A stretch of DNA of 36,461 nucleotides from positions 1-36,461 of the forward strand of contig JBBQSA010000033.1 in the NCBI GenBank assembly GCA_038214295.1. The letters are read 5' to 3'. The notes under the pieces are model-generated. The model ran no database searches and was not told where the DNA came from. It saw nothing but the letters and a program-made list of their open reading frames with translations. Positions within the stretch are counted from its first letter, which is position 1. The number at the start of each line of letters is the position of its first letter. Both the position numbers and the translations under genes were made by a program. This document shows positions 15,280-23,181 of this stretch, one piece after another. The stretch is from SHZI01 sp038214295. Its GTDB lineage: Bacteria; Pseudomonadota; Gammaproteobacteria; Steroidobacterales; GCA-2729495.

Positions 15280-16829
15280 GCGGTCCTCACCTCGGCCGCC
15301 TGCTGCACGAATGGTTGTAGCGCATTCCTAGCGCCATCGATGACGAGCTTGCGGTCCTCATCGCTGAGCTTCGCCGCCGTTTCGAATCGCACGCGCACCG
15401 GCTCGGCCAGCGACTCCCCAAGAGAGCGCACCGCGCGCTCGGCATCGGTCATCCGCTCCAGCGGCACCGAGTCGAACAGGCCCGCGGTCAGGGCCAGCAA
15501 CACGGCAATCTGCGCCGGCACGGTCACCGGCTCGAATTGCGGCTGCTTCAGACAGGCGCGGATACGCTGGCCATGGTCGATGGTGCGACGCGTGGCATCA
15601 TCAAGCCTGGCACCAAAGCGCGAGAAGTTTTCGAGCTCCTCGAACTGCGCGTAGGCCAGTTTCAGGTCGCCTGCCACGGCACGGTATATTCCACGCTGCG
15701 CCTTCCCGCCGACACGCGATACCGACTTGCCAACGTCCACTGCCGGCAGCACGCCGAGCTCGAATAATGCGGGCGAAAGAAAGATCTGTCCGTCAGTGAT
15801 CGAGATCAGATTGGTCGGAATATAGGCTGAGATATCCTGTGCCTCGGTCTCGATGATCGGCAGCGCGGTAAGGGAGCCGCCGCCACGCTCCTCGCTTAGA
15901 CGCGTGGCCCGCTCCAGCAGGCGCGAATGGATGTAGAAGATATCGCCGGGGAACGCCTCGCGACCCGGCGGACGGCGCAGCAACAGTGAGAGCTCCCGAT
16001 AGGCGCGGGCGTGCTGCGTGAGATCGTCGTAGACGATCAGAACATCGCGTCCGGACTCCATGAAGTACTCCGCGATGCTCGTCGCGGCGTAGGGCGTGAT
16101 ATAGGTGAGGCCCGGCGGCTGATTGCCCTCGGTCACGACGAACACCGTATAGCTAAGTGCACCCTTCTCGCGCAGGCTTGCTATCGTCCGCGCCACCGCG
16201 GACGCGCGCTGGCCTATGGCGCAGTAGATGCACACGACATTCTTGTCGCGCTGGTTGAGGATGGTGTCGACCGCAATGGCAGTCTTGCCGGTCTGCCGGT
16301 CACCCAGGATGAGTTCGCGCTGGCCGCGTCCGATTGGAATCAGCGCGTCGATCACCTTGAGGCCTGACTGCAGCGGCACCTCGACCGGCGCACGATCCAT
16401 GATGGCGGGGGCGGGTCGCTCGATGGGCAGGCGTTGTGTTGCGCGCACCGGACCCTGTCCATCAAGCGGCCTGCCCAACGGGTCGATCACGCGACCGAGA
16501 AGTTCCGGTCCTACGGCCACATCCATCACGCGCCCGGTGCGCTGCACGTCATCGCCCGCCTGCAGGTGCCAGCTGTCGCCCAACAGCACGACGCCCAGTT
16601 CGCCCTCATCCACATTAAATGCAATGCCGAACAAGCCACCCGGAAACGCCAGCAGTTCATCGTAGCCCGCGCCAGGCAATCCACTGACCTGCGCAATACC
16701 AGTGCTCACGCGCACGACCGACCCGACCTCGCGAAGTGCATTTGCCGGTGAAAACTGCGCACGCGCGGCACTCATCGCCGCGAAGCTGCGCTCAAGTGCG
16801 TCCGACAGGATCTCCGGCGGCTCGCTCAT
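15276..16829 (-). CDS. atpA: N-ATPase alpha subunit
   Basis: This is the nucleotide-binding alpha subunit of the F1 head, 517 aa. The Walker A motif is GDRQTGKT at residues 176-183, preceded by LIPIGRGQRELILG; VLIVYDDLTQHARAYRELSLLLRRPPGREAFPGD is the Walker B and alpha signature region, and ISITDGQIFL follows. The N-terminal segment is short compared with canonical AtpA. The start overlaps the atpF stop and the stop overlaps atpG, so translation of F-A-G is coupled. Confidence 0.95.
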   Translation of the reverse strand: MSEPPEILSDALERSFAAMSAARAQFSPANALREVGSVVRVSTGIAQVSGLPGAGYDELLAFPGGLFGIAFNVDEGELGVVLLGDSWHLQAGDDVQRTGRVMDVAVGPELLGRVIDPLGRPLDGQGPVRATQRLPIERPAPAIMDRAPVEVPLQSGLKVIDALIPIGRGQRELILGDRQTGKTAIAVDTILNQRDKNVVCIYCAIGQRASAVARTIASLREKGALSYTVFVVTEGNQPPGLTYITPYAATSIAEYFMESGRDVLIVYDDLTQHARAYRELSLLLRRPPGREAFPGDIFYIHSRLLERATRLSEERGGGSLTALPIIETEAQDISAYIPTNLISITDGQIFLSPALFELGVLPAVDVGKSVSRVGGKAQRGIYRAVAGDLKLAYAQFEELENFSRFGARLDDATRRTIDHGQRIRACLKQPQFEPVTVPAQIAVLLALTAGLFDSVPLERMTDAERAVRSLGESLAEPVRVRFETAAKLSDEDRKLVIDGARNALQPFVQQAAEVRTA

Positions 16830-17584
16830 GGCGGTACCATCAGTGAGGCAACCGCCCCCTCGAGCGATGCCAGGTACTCCGCGATGCTCCAGGCGAGCTT
16901 CTGCCCTCCCGCCCGCAGTTCGATGCCACTGATCACGTCCGGGGCGGTCTCGTAACGCAACCCGATATCGGCAGAGAACGTCTCGTTGACGGCAGTCTGG
17001 ATCATCGCGCGCTGCGCCTCAGGCAATTCGAAGGTGCTGCGCACGAGTGCCGGTTCGGCCGTTGAAGTGAGTGCTTTGCCGAGCAGTGTCTTGTCCGGAT
17101 CAGCCAGTGCCCGCAGGCGGCCGACAAACACAGCGGCGATACGCTCTTCCAGACTCGCACCCGCGAGATCCGTCAGCGTCTTCCTGGCTATCGCGAAGAC
17201 CTCATCGCGGGCGCGGTTGCCGATGGCCTGTCCCAGCTGCCCAGCCTGCGCTTTCAGCGCCTCCTGATGCCCTGCCGCGAGGACTGCTGCGGCCTGCTTC
17301 GCTTCTTCGAGGATCCGCCTCCCCTCCGCCGTCGCCGCTTCTGTCGCCTCGCCGAGCAGCCTGTCCCGCTGCTGGTCGAAATCCCGGCTCTTGTCGGCCG
17401 TTTCCTGGCGCTGAGTTGCCGCCTGGGCTTCCTTGGCAGCCGCCGCAGCCATCTGATCGGCGATTCGCTTCTCCCGGGCAGCGATCGCGTCCAGCACCGG
17501 CGTGTAGAGGAAGCGCTTCATCAGCCACACCAGGATGACAAAGTTCAGCGCCTGCGCACCGACGGTGAACCAGTCGACCAGCAT
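16826..17584 (-). CDS. atpF: N-ATPase b subunit with a delta-like C-terminus
   Basis: This subunit is the peripheral stalk that holds the head against the a subunit. At 252 aa it is much longer than the usual ~156-aa b subunit. One membrane helix (residues ~5-26) is followed by a long Ala/Glu/Gln-rich coiled coil to about residue 150. The last ~90 residues resemble the C-terminal part of the delta subunit: LLGKALTSTAEPALVRSTFELPEAQR, then DVISGIELRAGGQKLAWSIAEYL, comparable to the delta ending xLIGGxxxxxGxxxxDxSxxxxL. No separate atpH exists in the operon, so this subunit probably does the work of both. Confidence 0.9.
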   Translation of the reverse strand: MLVDWFTVGAQALNFVILVWLMKRFLYTPVLDAIAAREKRIADQMAAAAAKEAQAATQRQETADKSRDFDQQRDRLLGEATEAATAEGRRILEEAKQAAAVLAAGHQEALKAQAGQLGQAIGNRARDEVFAIARKTLTDLAGASLEERIAAVFVGRLRALADPDKTLLGKALTSTAEPALVRSTFELPEAQRAMIQTAVNETFSADIGLRYETAPDVISGIELRAGGQKLAWSIAEYLASLEGAVASLMVPP

Positions 17585-17587
17585 CAG

Positions 17588-17869
17588 CTACCTTCCTGCC
17601 ACCTGGCTGAGCGCGGCATTCCAGAACGGATTGGCAAAGATAAGGATCATCGAAACCACAAAGCAGTAGATCGCCGTGGATTCAATCATCGCCAGGCCGA
17701 CGAACAAGGTCCGGGTAATGGTGGCTGATGCGTCGGGCTGCTGGGCAAGCGAGGTCAATGCCGTTGCAACCGCCCTGCCTTCAGCCAGGGCGGGCCCGAG
17801 GCAGCCAAACCCGGTAGTCAGGCCAGCCATAACGATCGATATCACGGCGATGATGGTGAGACTGTTCAT
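17588..17869 (-). CDS. atpE: N-ATPase c subunit (rotor ring)
   Basis: The 93-aa two-helix protein forms the rotor ring. Helix 1 has Glu30 in PALAEGRA and helix 2 has the ion-binding Glu63 in AMIESTAIYCF. Relative to the essential Glu, Ser is at +1, Thr at +2 and Tyr at +5, the pattern of Na+-binding rotors such as Ilyobacter. Position -33, Gln in that family, is here a second Glu (Glu30), typical of N-type ATPases. A good ribosome binding site (GGAG) precedes the ATG. Na+ is likely, but the second carboxylate leaves H+ possible. Confidence 0.95.
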   Translation of the reverse strand: MNSLTIIAVISIVMAGLTTGFGCLGPALAEGRAVATALTSLAQQPDASATITRTLFVGLAMIESTAIYCFVVSMILIFANPFWNAALSQVAGR

Positions 17870-17887
17870 TGTTACTCCGCAAGATGC

Positions 17888-18613
17888 CTATTGATGAGGG
17901 GGTTCCACAGCGCCCGGCGCTAGCACAGACGCGGCAGAAGCCTTGCGCTTGTCGGTCCGGGTCGCTGCGGCAAGATACACAGCGGCTAGAACGCTGAAGA
18001 TATAGGCCTGCACCATTCCCGTCAGCAGGCCGAGCATTGTCATCACCACTGGAAACAGGAACGGCGTGATGCTGAGCAGGATGGCCACGATCATCGCCCC
18101 GCTCATCATGTTGCCGAACAGTCGTACCGCCAGAGCCAGCGTGCGCGAGATCTCGCTGATGATATTGAACGGCAGCATGAGGATCGTAGGCTGCAGGTAG
18201 GATTCCAGATAGCCCCCAATCCCCTGCTCCCGAATGCCGAATAGCGGCACTGCCACGAATACACACAGCGCCAGCGCCACCGTGGTCGACAGAGATCCGG
18301 TGGGCGGTTCGTAACCCGGCACGATGGTCGCAAGCGCCGCTGCCGCCACGAACAGGAACAGCGTACCGAGAAAGCCCAGATATTTTTCAGGCTGCGGCAG
18401 TCCCACCTCCCGAATCTGCTCTGCCATGCCGGTCACGACGATTTCCAGCAGGTTTTGCCAGCGCGAACGCCGGTGGTCAGTGGATAGTCGCCGCGTTATC
18501 AACAGCGAGCCGATCACGAGTACGGCCATGATTGCCCAGGTGAACACGATAGTGGCATTGAGCCGGACAGGACCGTATTGCCAGAAGATCAACTCATCAG
18601 GGCCGAGGCGCAT
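17888..18613 (-). CDS. atpB: N-ATPase a subunit
   Basis: The 241-aa integral membrane stator subunit provides the half-channels for ion passage. The conserved Arg164 lies in ISRTLALAVRLFGNMMSG, the family signature; further helices are near residues 20-40, 82-100 and 108-127, and toward the C-terminus (LLTGMVQAYIFSVLAAVYLA). Its start overlaps the end of atpR by 17 bases. A basic tail and Pro-rich end (DKRKASAASVLAPGAVEPP) follow the last helix. Confidence 0.95.
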   Translation of the reverse strand: MRLGPDELIFWQYGPVRLNATIVFTWAIMAVLVIGSLLITRRLSTDHRRSRWQNLLEIVVTGMAEQIREVGLPQPEKYLGFLGTLFLFVAAAALATIVPGYEPPTGSLSTTVALALCVFVAVPLFGIREQGIGGYLESYLQPTILMLPFNIISEISRTLALAVRLFGNMMSGAMIVAILLSITPFLFPVVMTMLGLLTGMVQAYIFSVLAAVYLAAATRTDKRKASAASVLAPGAVEPPHQ

Positions 18614-18914
18614 GGCTCACCTCTGTCACGCTGGCGGGCCGGTGCAGGGGCGATGGCACCAGTCGCAGCAGCACGAATCGCGCCAGGACAAACCCCGCAA
18701 GGCAGGCGAACATGCGCTGCCACGTGCCATCGGCAACAAGATAGAAGCCCGACAGTACCACGCCGAAGCGCACCAGCAGGCTGCCCAACTGCCACAGCAC
18801 AGGCCGCAGCGACACCAGGACTTTGCGCAGTGTCCACCACAATCCCCCGAAGAAGAACGCGCCCAGGGCCAGGCCCGCTAACCCGCTCAGCAACAGCGCG
18901 ATCAGATCATTCAT
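18597..18914 (-). CDS. atpR: N-ATPase accessory membrane protein AtpR
   Basis: The 105-aa protein has three predicted membrane helices (residues ~5-28, 40-62 and 68-88). AtpR occurs only in N-ATPase operons, between atpQ and atpB, and is thought to help assemble the rotor or contribute to the membrane sector; its precise role is unsettled. The identification rests on position, size and the hydrophobic pattern GLAGLALGAFFFGGLWWTLR. Confidence 0.85.
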   Translation of the reverse strand: MNDLIALLLSGLAGLALGAFFFGGLWWTLRKVLVSLRPVLWQLGSLLVRFGVVLSGFYLVADGTWQRMFACLAGFVLARFVLLRLVPSPLHRPASVTEVSHAPRP

Positions 18915-18920
18915 GGCGTC

Positions 18921-19238
18921 CTAGTCCTCCTGCTTGCCGGGCTCATGCATAGCCCGGTCCTCCCTGGCAACCCATCGCCAGGCATTCGCGCAGCCCAGCA
19001 CCAGCCCCGCGACCAGGAGCGCCAACGTCCATGAGTGTCGCCCCGGATGCCGGCCATCGAGCCAGATTCCCAGCGCCGCGCCGAGCAGGGTCGGTACGAC
19101 GATGGACCAGCCCACCAGACCCATCATTCCCAGACCAAACCAGACGCCCTGGCTCTCGTCGCGACGTGCCCGCAGCTTGCGCTCGGCCTTGTCCCCCACC
19201 TTTGTCACCAGTGGCGGTGTGGACGGATCGTCAGTCAT
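18921..19238 (-). CDS. atpQ: N-ATPase accessory membrane protein AtpQ (AtpI-like)
   Basis: The product is about 105 aa from the ATG at 19238, which overlaps the atpC end by eight bases; an upstream ATG at 19253 would add five residues. A charged N-terminus (KVGDKAERKLRARRDE) leads into two membrane helices with the AtpI-like pattern GLGMMGLVGWSIVVPTLLG and GIWLDGRHPGRHSWT. AtpI-type proteins help assemble the c-ring. Position and topology match AtpQ of other N-ATPase clusters. Confidence 0.85.
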   Translation of the reverse strand: MTDDPSTPPLVTKVGDKAERKLRARRDESQGVWFGLGMMGLVGWSIVVPTLLGAALGIWLDGRHPGRHSWTLALLVAGLVLGCANAWRWVAREDRAMHEPGKQED

Positions 19239-19620
19239 TCTGCAGGCTCGCATAGCGGCTCACGAACCCGCTTTCCAGCTTGCTGGCAGCCTCGCGTGCG
19301 CCACGTTCCTGGTCATCCAGAGCCAGGAACTCGCCCCGGACGGCCTCGCGCAACTGCGCAAGGTCCGGGCCTGCGACAGCGCGCCGGACGGAGACGGTCA
19401 CGTTGGCGCCTGTCTTGACCAGCACGCCCGCATCGACGGCAACAAAGACCTCCCCATGGGCAGCGCTCTGGTACGTCAGAATGCCGGGGACCAGCGCCGC
19501 CACACAGTCACGCCGGTGCGGCAACAAACCGAATGAACCACTCTGTGTCTCGGCGATGATGCGGGACACGTCTGGCTCGTCCAGAAGGACGCGAAACGGC
19601 AGCAGCACCTTAAGCCTCAT
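19231..19620 (-). CDS. atpC: N-ATPase epsilon subunit
   Basis: The 129-aa epsilon subunit belongs to the central stalk. The N-terminal beta-sandwich is visible (MRLKVLLPFRVLLDEPDVSRI, GSFGLLPHRRDCVAALVPGILTY), followed by EVFVAVDAGVLVKTG and a helical C-terminus (REAVRGEFLALDDQER). The ATG overlaps the end of atpD by 11 bases. In the family this subunit can inhibit ATP hydrolysis; whether it does in this enzyme cannot be told. Confidence 0.93.
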   Translation of the reverse strand: MRLKVLLPFRVLLDEPDVSRIIAETQSGSFGLLPHRRDCVAALVPGILTYQSAAHGEVFVAVDAGVLVKTGANVTVSVRRAVAGPDLAQLREAVRGEFLALDDQERGAREAASKLESGFVSRYASLQND

Positions 19621-21022
19621 CCACGTCCTCGACCTGCGGCGTACGCGCCGGCGTCTTGGCGGCCGCCTTCACTTCCGCGATCGATCCAATCATGTAGAGA
19701 GCGCTCTCCGGCTCGTCCTTGAACTCGTCCCGCAGGATTCGCTCACAACCCTCGAGCGCGTCGGCGAGACTGACAACCTTTCCCGACAGGCCGGTGAACT
19801 GCTCGGTCGTGAAGAAAGGCTGCGTCAGGAAGCGCTCCAGACGGCGCGCGCGCGCGACGATCTTGCGATCCTCGGGCGACAACTGCTCGAGCCCCAGCAT
19901 CGCGATGATGTCCTTCAGGTCGGCGTACTGCGCCAGCGTGCGCCGTATTTCCTGCGCCAATGCGTAGTGCCGCGCACCCACGATGCCAGGAACGGCCATC
20001 TTGGAGTTGGACTGCAACGGGTCGATCGCCGGAAATAGCCCTTCGCTGGCTCGCTTGCGCGACAGAACCAGGGAGGCCGACAGATGCGAAAACGTGTGCA
20101 CAGCGGCGGGATCGGTGAAGTCATCGGCGGGAACGTAGACTGCCTGTATTGACGTGATCGCGCCCGCGTCGGTATTGGCTATGCGTTCTTCCAGGCCCGA
20201 AAGCTCCGTCCCCATCGTCGGCTGGTAGCCCAGCCGCGAGGGCATCTGGCCCATCAGCCCGGAGACCTCGGAGCCCGCCTGGATGAACCGGAAGATATTG
20301 TCGATCAGCAGCAACACGTCACGCTGCGCATCATCGCGAAAATATTCAGCCATTGTCAGGGCCGCATGCCCCACCCTGAAGCGTGCGCCAGGCGGCTCAT
20401 TCATCTGGCCGAACACCATCACCATGTCCTTCAACACGCCGGCCTCCTTCATCTCGCGATAGAGCTCTTCACCTTCACGGCAGCGCTCGCCGATGCCGCA
20501 GAAGATACTCACGCCCTTCTGTTTTCCGACCATGTTGTGGATCATCTCGGTCAGCAGAACGGTTTTGCCGACGCCGGCACCGCCGAACAGGCCCGCCTTC
20601 CCCCCGACCTCCAGCGGCGCCAGTACGTCGATGACCTTGATGCCGGTCTCGAAGATTGCCGATGTCGTTGAGCGCGTGGTCAACGGAGGCGGATCGCGAT
20701 GCACGGATCGCCACTCGACATCCTTTGGTTCTTCCAGCCTGTCGATGGCGTGCCCGAAGACATCAAACATTCGCGACAGAATCTGCGGCCCCACCGGGGC
20801 CTGCAGCGGCTTGCCGGTGTTGCGCACCGGCATGCCGCGCGCCAGTCCCTGGGTAGCCGTCAGCGCTATGCCGCGTACGTGCATGGCGTCGAGGTGGGTC
20901 AGTACCTCGATGGCTATCTGGTCCTGAGCCCCGGCCCGCAACAGCGAGCGAATAGGCGGTAACCGGGACTCGAAGCGCGCATCGACAACGCTGCCTCGCA
21001 CACCTACGATGCTGCCCAACAT
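19610..21022 (-). CDS. atpD: N-ATPase beta subunit
   Basis: This is the catalytic subunit, 470 aa from the ATG at 21022. Walker A is GGAGVGKT at residues 147-154, followed by VLLTEMIHN; GERCREGEEL and DVLLLIDNIFRFIQAGSEVS carry the catalytic Glu region and Walker B. PSRLGYQPTMGTELSGLEERI matches the family. The start at 21022 is preferred because AAGAAGG lies just upstream and MLGSIVGVRGSVVDARF matches the usual beginning; longer in-frame starts (GTG 21091 and above) lack a ribosome binding site. The C-terminus is extended by about 15 charged residues. Confidence 0.95.
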   Translation of the reverse strand: MLGSIVGVRGSVVDARFESRLPPIRSLLRAGAQDQIAIEVLTHLDAMHVRGIALTATQGLARGMPVRNTGKPLQAPVGPQILSRMFDVFGHAIDRLEEPKDVEWRSVHRDPPPLTTRSTTSAIFETGIKVIDVLAPLEVGGKAGLFGGAGVGKTVLLTEMIHNMVGKQKGVSIFCGIGERCREGEELYREMKEAGVLKDMVMVFGQMNEPPGARFRVGHAALTMAEYFRDDAQRDVLLLIDNIFRFIQAGSEVSGLMGQMPSRLGYQPTMGTELSGLEERIANTDAGAITSIQAVYVPADDFTDPAAVHTFSHLSASLVLSRKRASEGLFPAIDPLQSNSKMAVPGIVGARHYALAQEIRRTLAQYADLKDIIAMLGLEQLSPEDRKIVARARRLERFLTQPFFTTEQFTGLSGKVVSLADALEGCERILRDEFKDEPESALYMIGSIAEVKAAAKTPARTPQVEDVDEA

Positions 21023-21094
21023 GTGGCCTTCTTCGCCACTCTGCTTCAACCACGGAAGCGCCTTCCCGACATGTCTCGCCTGAGTACTCACGTC

Positions 21095-21319
21095 AGCGAA
21101 CCAGCCGGTTGGTCGCCAGCCTCTCCGGCGTACATTTGACAACGATGTTCCGGTCGGGCCTGACGCTGGCCCGCTTGCGCTGCGCATAGTGAAGGCGGAA
21201 GAGAATGTCCGTCATGAGGTTCAGCTTCGCGAACTTGATCTTGAGGCGCCGAAGTTCAACTCTGTAAGGCTTGTGCTTGAGCTTGCCGGCGGCGCCGCCC
21301 CTTCTAACGTGAGGCCCCC
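21095..21319 (-). pseudogene. Possible polyphosphate kinase 2 N-terminal remnant
   Basis: A minus-strand frame of 74 codons ends at 21095 and contains GKLKHKPYRVELRRLKIKF, resembling the segment just before Walker A in PPK2 enzymes (KLKxKxYxxELxRLxxELVKLQ). The Walker A box expected some 20 residues later is absent and the following sequence is unlike the family. It lies about 70 bp upstream of the atpD start, on the same strand. The similarity is short, so a relic is more likely than a functional small protein. Confidence 0.35.
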
Positions 21320-21479
21320 GACAAGCGGATACGCCGTGAGAGTCACTTGCATCCGTGCATTGTAACGCCAGATCCCATGGGGTCTCTGTCGGCTATCGAA
21401 CACATGCGCGCCAGCGCGATGACTAAGATGGGGCCGGATGGTCCGCGCCCGCAAGCAGGAGATATCCAGGCAGAGTGGA

Positions 21480-21641
21480 ATGATAGGCTTTGGAGCAATG
21501 GCCACGGGTATGCGACGCCGTCTCCTGCAGCAGGGGCACGACTGCGTCGTGTTAGATTTGATCCTGGTACCAGTCGGCGCTGTTGAAGCGGAACTAGAAG
21601 CGCTGGCGGCATCGCCGGCGAGCAGCGTAGCTTCTGCCTGA
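21480..21641 (+). pseudogene. Possible 6-phosphogluconate dehydrogenase N-terminal remnant
   Basis: The plus-strand frame from ATG 21480 reads MIGFGAMATGMRRRLLQQGH then DCVVLDL, which follows the N-terminal Rossmann fold of 6-phosphogluconate dehydrogenase-type enzymes (MIGLGxMGxNMxRRLxxxGHxxVxxD). It stops after 53 codons, where the family needs about 300 or more. The final Gly of the usual dinucleotide motif is altered (GAMATGM rather than GRMGANM), consistent with decay. It lies antisense to the N-ATPase and DUF2254 genes. Confidence 0.45.
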
Positions 21642-21659
21642 TGAGTGGCGGAGAGTCTC

Positions 21660-21712
21660 CGAAGGCATAGGAAATTCAGACGCCCCATCGGCTGAGCGTG
21701 CCAGCCCGGAAT
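21660..21712 (+). repeat. Imperfect direct repeat, right arm
   Basis: Partner of 12474-12526. The match begins near AAGG.ATAGG and ends at CAGCCCGGA.T, with no gaps needed. It starts about 20 bp after the end of the dehydrogenase-like relic and lies about 60 bp from the stop of the DUF2254 gene. Confidence 0.7.
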
Positions 21713-21771
21713 CCCGCCCGCCACGAGCCTCGGGCCCCCGAATACGGCGACGGCGCTGCAAATGTGATCAG

Positions 21772-23034
21772 CTATGCACCGTCTCCCGGCCGGGCGTGGC
21801 GCCGGACCGCCTCCAGGTCCTCCGGCAGCGTCAGGGCGTGCTCCGCCCGGGCGAAGGCCAGGCTAGAGTGCCGGCGGGCAGCCTGTTCCATTCCCGCGTG
21901 CCCCGAAGCCGACAGCGCCCGCAGTGCCTTCTGGAGCCGGACCGCGACCTCCACAATGCCCGCCCCGTCGCGCGCAATCGCCGTGAAGGCATCATCGAAC
22001 ATGTCGTCGATAGACAGCTCGGGCACGGTAACCCGGTCGTACGAAGGGGCCTTCTGCTCCCCGCCGTCAGCAGGCGCGCACCACATGAAAAACAGCCGGA
22101 TGAAGGTACCAAGCAGGTCAATGGCCGTGCCGGGGTCGTTGACTGCGGGGGACAGTGCGCGGCTCCCAATCTGCGAGAGCACAATCAGCCCGAAGCGCGG
22201 GTCTTCGTCGAATTTCCGGTCCTCACCGATGGTGAAAGCCCGGGCAATCGCGTCGACGTTGATCTCGCTACCAACACCCGCCTCGGTCTGCACAAAAGCC
22301 AGCGGCCGGTCCGGTGCGGCGAAGGTCCCGGGCAATTCGGCCACCGTGATGCGCAGATCCTGGTGTTCGGCACACGCCTGAAGAGCCGGCACATCCACGC
22401 GCTGCAGGTAGCCGATGGAACCGGCGTAAACCGGCGTCCCGCCGTGCACTGCGCCGTCCGCCCGGATTCCCCCGAGAGTCGGTGCGCGGCGCCGGCGCTG
22501 CAGCGCCTCCACTGTCGCTGCTTCCACCAGCGAGATCGTCGATCCGAGTCGGCCGAGCCGGGCGATCTGGTCCACCCAGCGCACGAAGATGACGACGACC
22601 GCCGCGAACACCACCAGAGTCAGCAGGAAAAGTCCAAACAGCCCTGCCCGCTCGTAGTAGTCGTTCTGGAGGGCGACCAGGGCAACGATGCTGAAGATAA
22701 ACGCGCCGACGAAGGTCGACAGGGCATTCTGGGATACGTCGTCGGAAACGACGATGGAAAACGTCCGAGGCGTCGCCGTACTGCTGGCCGACGCATAGGC
22801 CGACACCATCGAACCTACGGCGAAGGTGGCAATCACCAACATACTGGAGGCCATGATTCCAAGCAGCCGCTGGACGGACTCGGCTGCCACCTCGGGCAGG
22901 TACTCGGCCACGCCGGTGTCGTCCAGCAGGGTCGCCAGGAAGGCAACGCCGATGGACAGCAGGCAGACCACGAGGGGCTTGACCCACAGGCGCTCGCCGA
23001 AGCGGCGCAGTATGAAACGCAGGCGATCCCTCAA
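21772..23034 (-). CDS. DUF2254 family membrane protein
   Basis: The 420-aa protein belongs to the DUF2254 family of unknown function. Four membrane helices lie near residues 18-38, 58-82, 105-123 and 130-152, followed by a cytoplasmic region with the family signature SRALSPAVNDPGTAIDLL and a C-terminal helical segment. The most plausible start is a TTG at 23034 (TTG AGG GAT CGC), with AAAGGG upstream; no ATG or GTG in frame lies before residue 59. A minimal ORF (ATG GCT TGA) overlaps this start. The same domain forms the N-terminal half of the channel fusion at 25580-28363. It is 147 bp beyond nhaA, so it may be in the same transcript. Confidence 0.85.
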   Translation of the reverse strand: MRDRLRFILRRFGERLWVKPLVVCLLSIGVAFLATLLDDTGVAEYLPEVAAESVQRLLGIMASSMLVIATFAVGSMVSAYASASSTATPRTFSIVVSDDVSQNALSTFVGAFIFSIVALVALQNDYYERAGLFGLFLLTLVVFAAVVVIFVRWVDQIARLGRLGSTISLVEAATVEALQRRRRAPTLGGIRADGAVHGGTPVYAGSIGYLQRVDVPALQACAEHQDLRITVAELPGTFAAPDRPLAFVQTEAGVGSEINVDAIARAFTIGEDRKFDEDPRFGLIVLSQIGSRALSPAVNDPGTAIDLLGTFIRLFFMWCAPADGGEQKAPSYDRVTVPELSIDDMFDDAFTAIARDGAGIVEVAVRLQKALRALSASGHAGMEQAARRHSSLAFARAEHALTLPEDLEAVRRHARPGDGA

Positions 23035-23181
23035 GCCATGGCCCTTTCGCTATTTCCAGGGCCGAAAGTAGCACGGGAGGCTGGCGGTGACCCCGTGGCA
23101 GAGCAGGGTACCGGCCCCAGGCCAGGGTCCGGTAGTGCCCGGCGGCGGTTAGTGACAGCCGCTGGTCATCGGCTGAACAAC

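Larger units (their letters stand above)
21023..21771. other. About 750 bp between the N-ATPase and DUF2254 genes, with gene relics
   Basis: No intact gene was found. The stretch holds the promoter side of atpD, a ppk2-like fragment on the minus strand, a 6-phosphogluconate-dehydrogenase-like fragment on the plus strand, and one arm of the 53-bp direct repeat. Confidence 0.6.
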
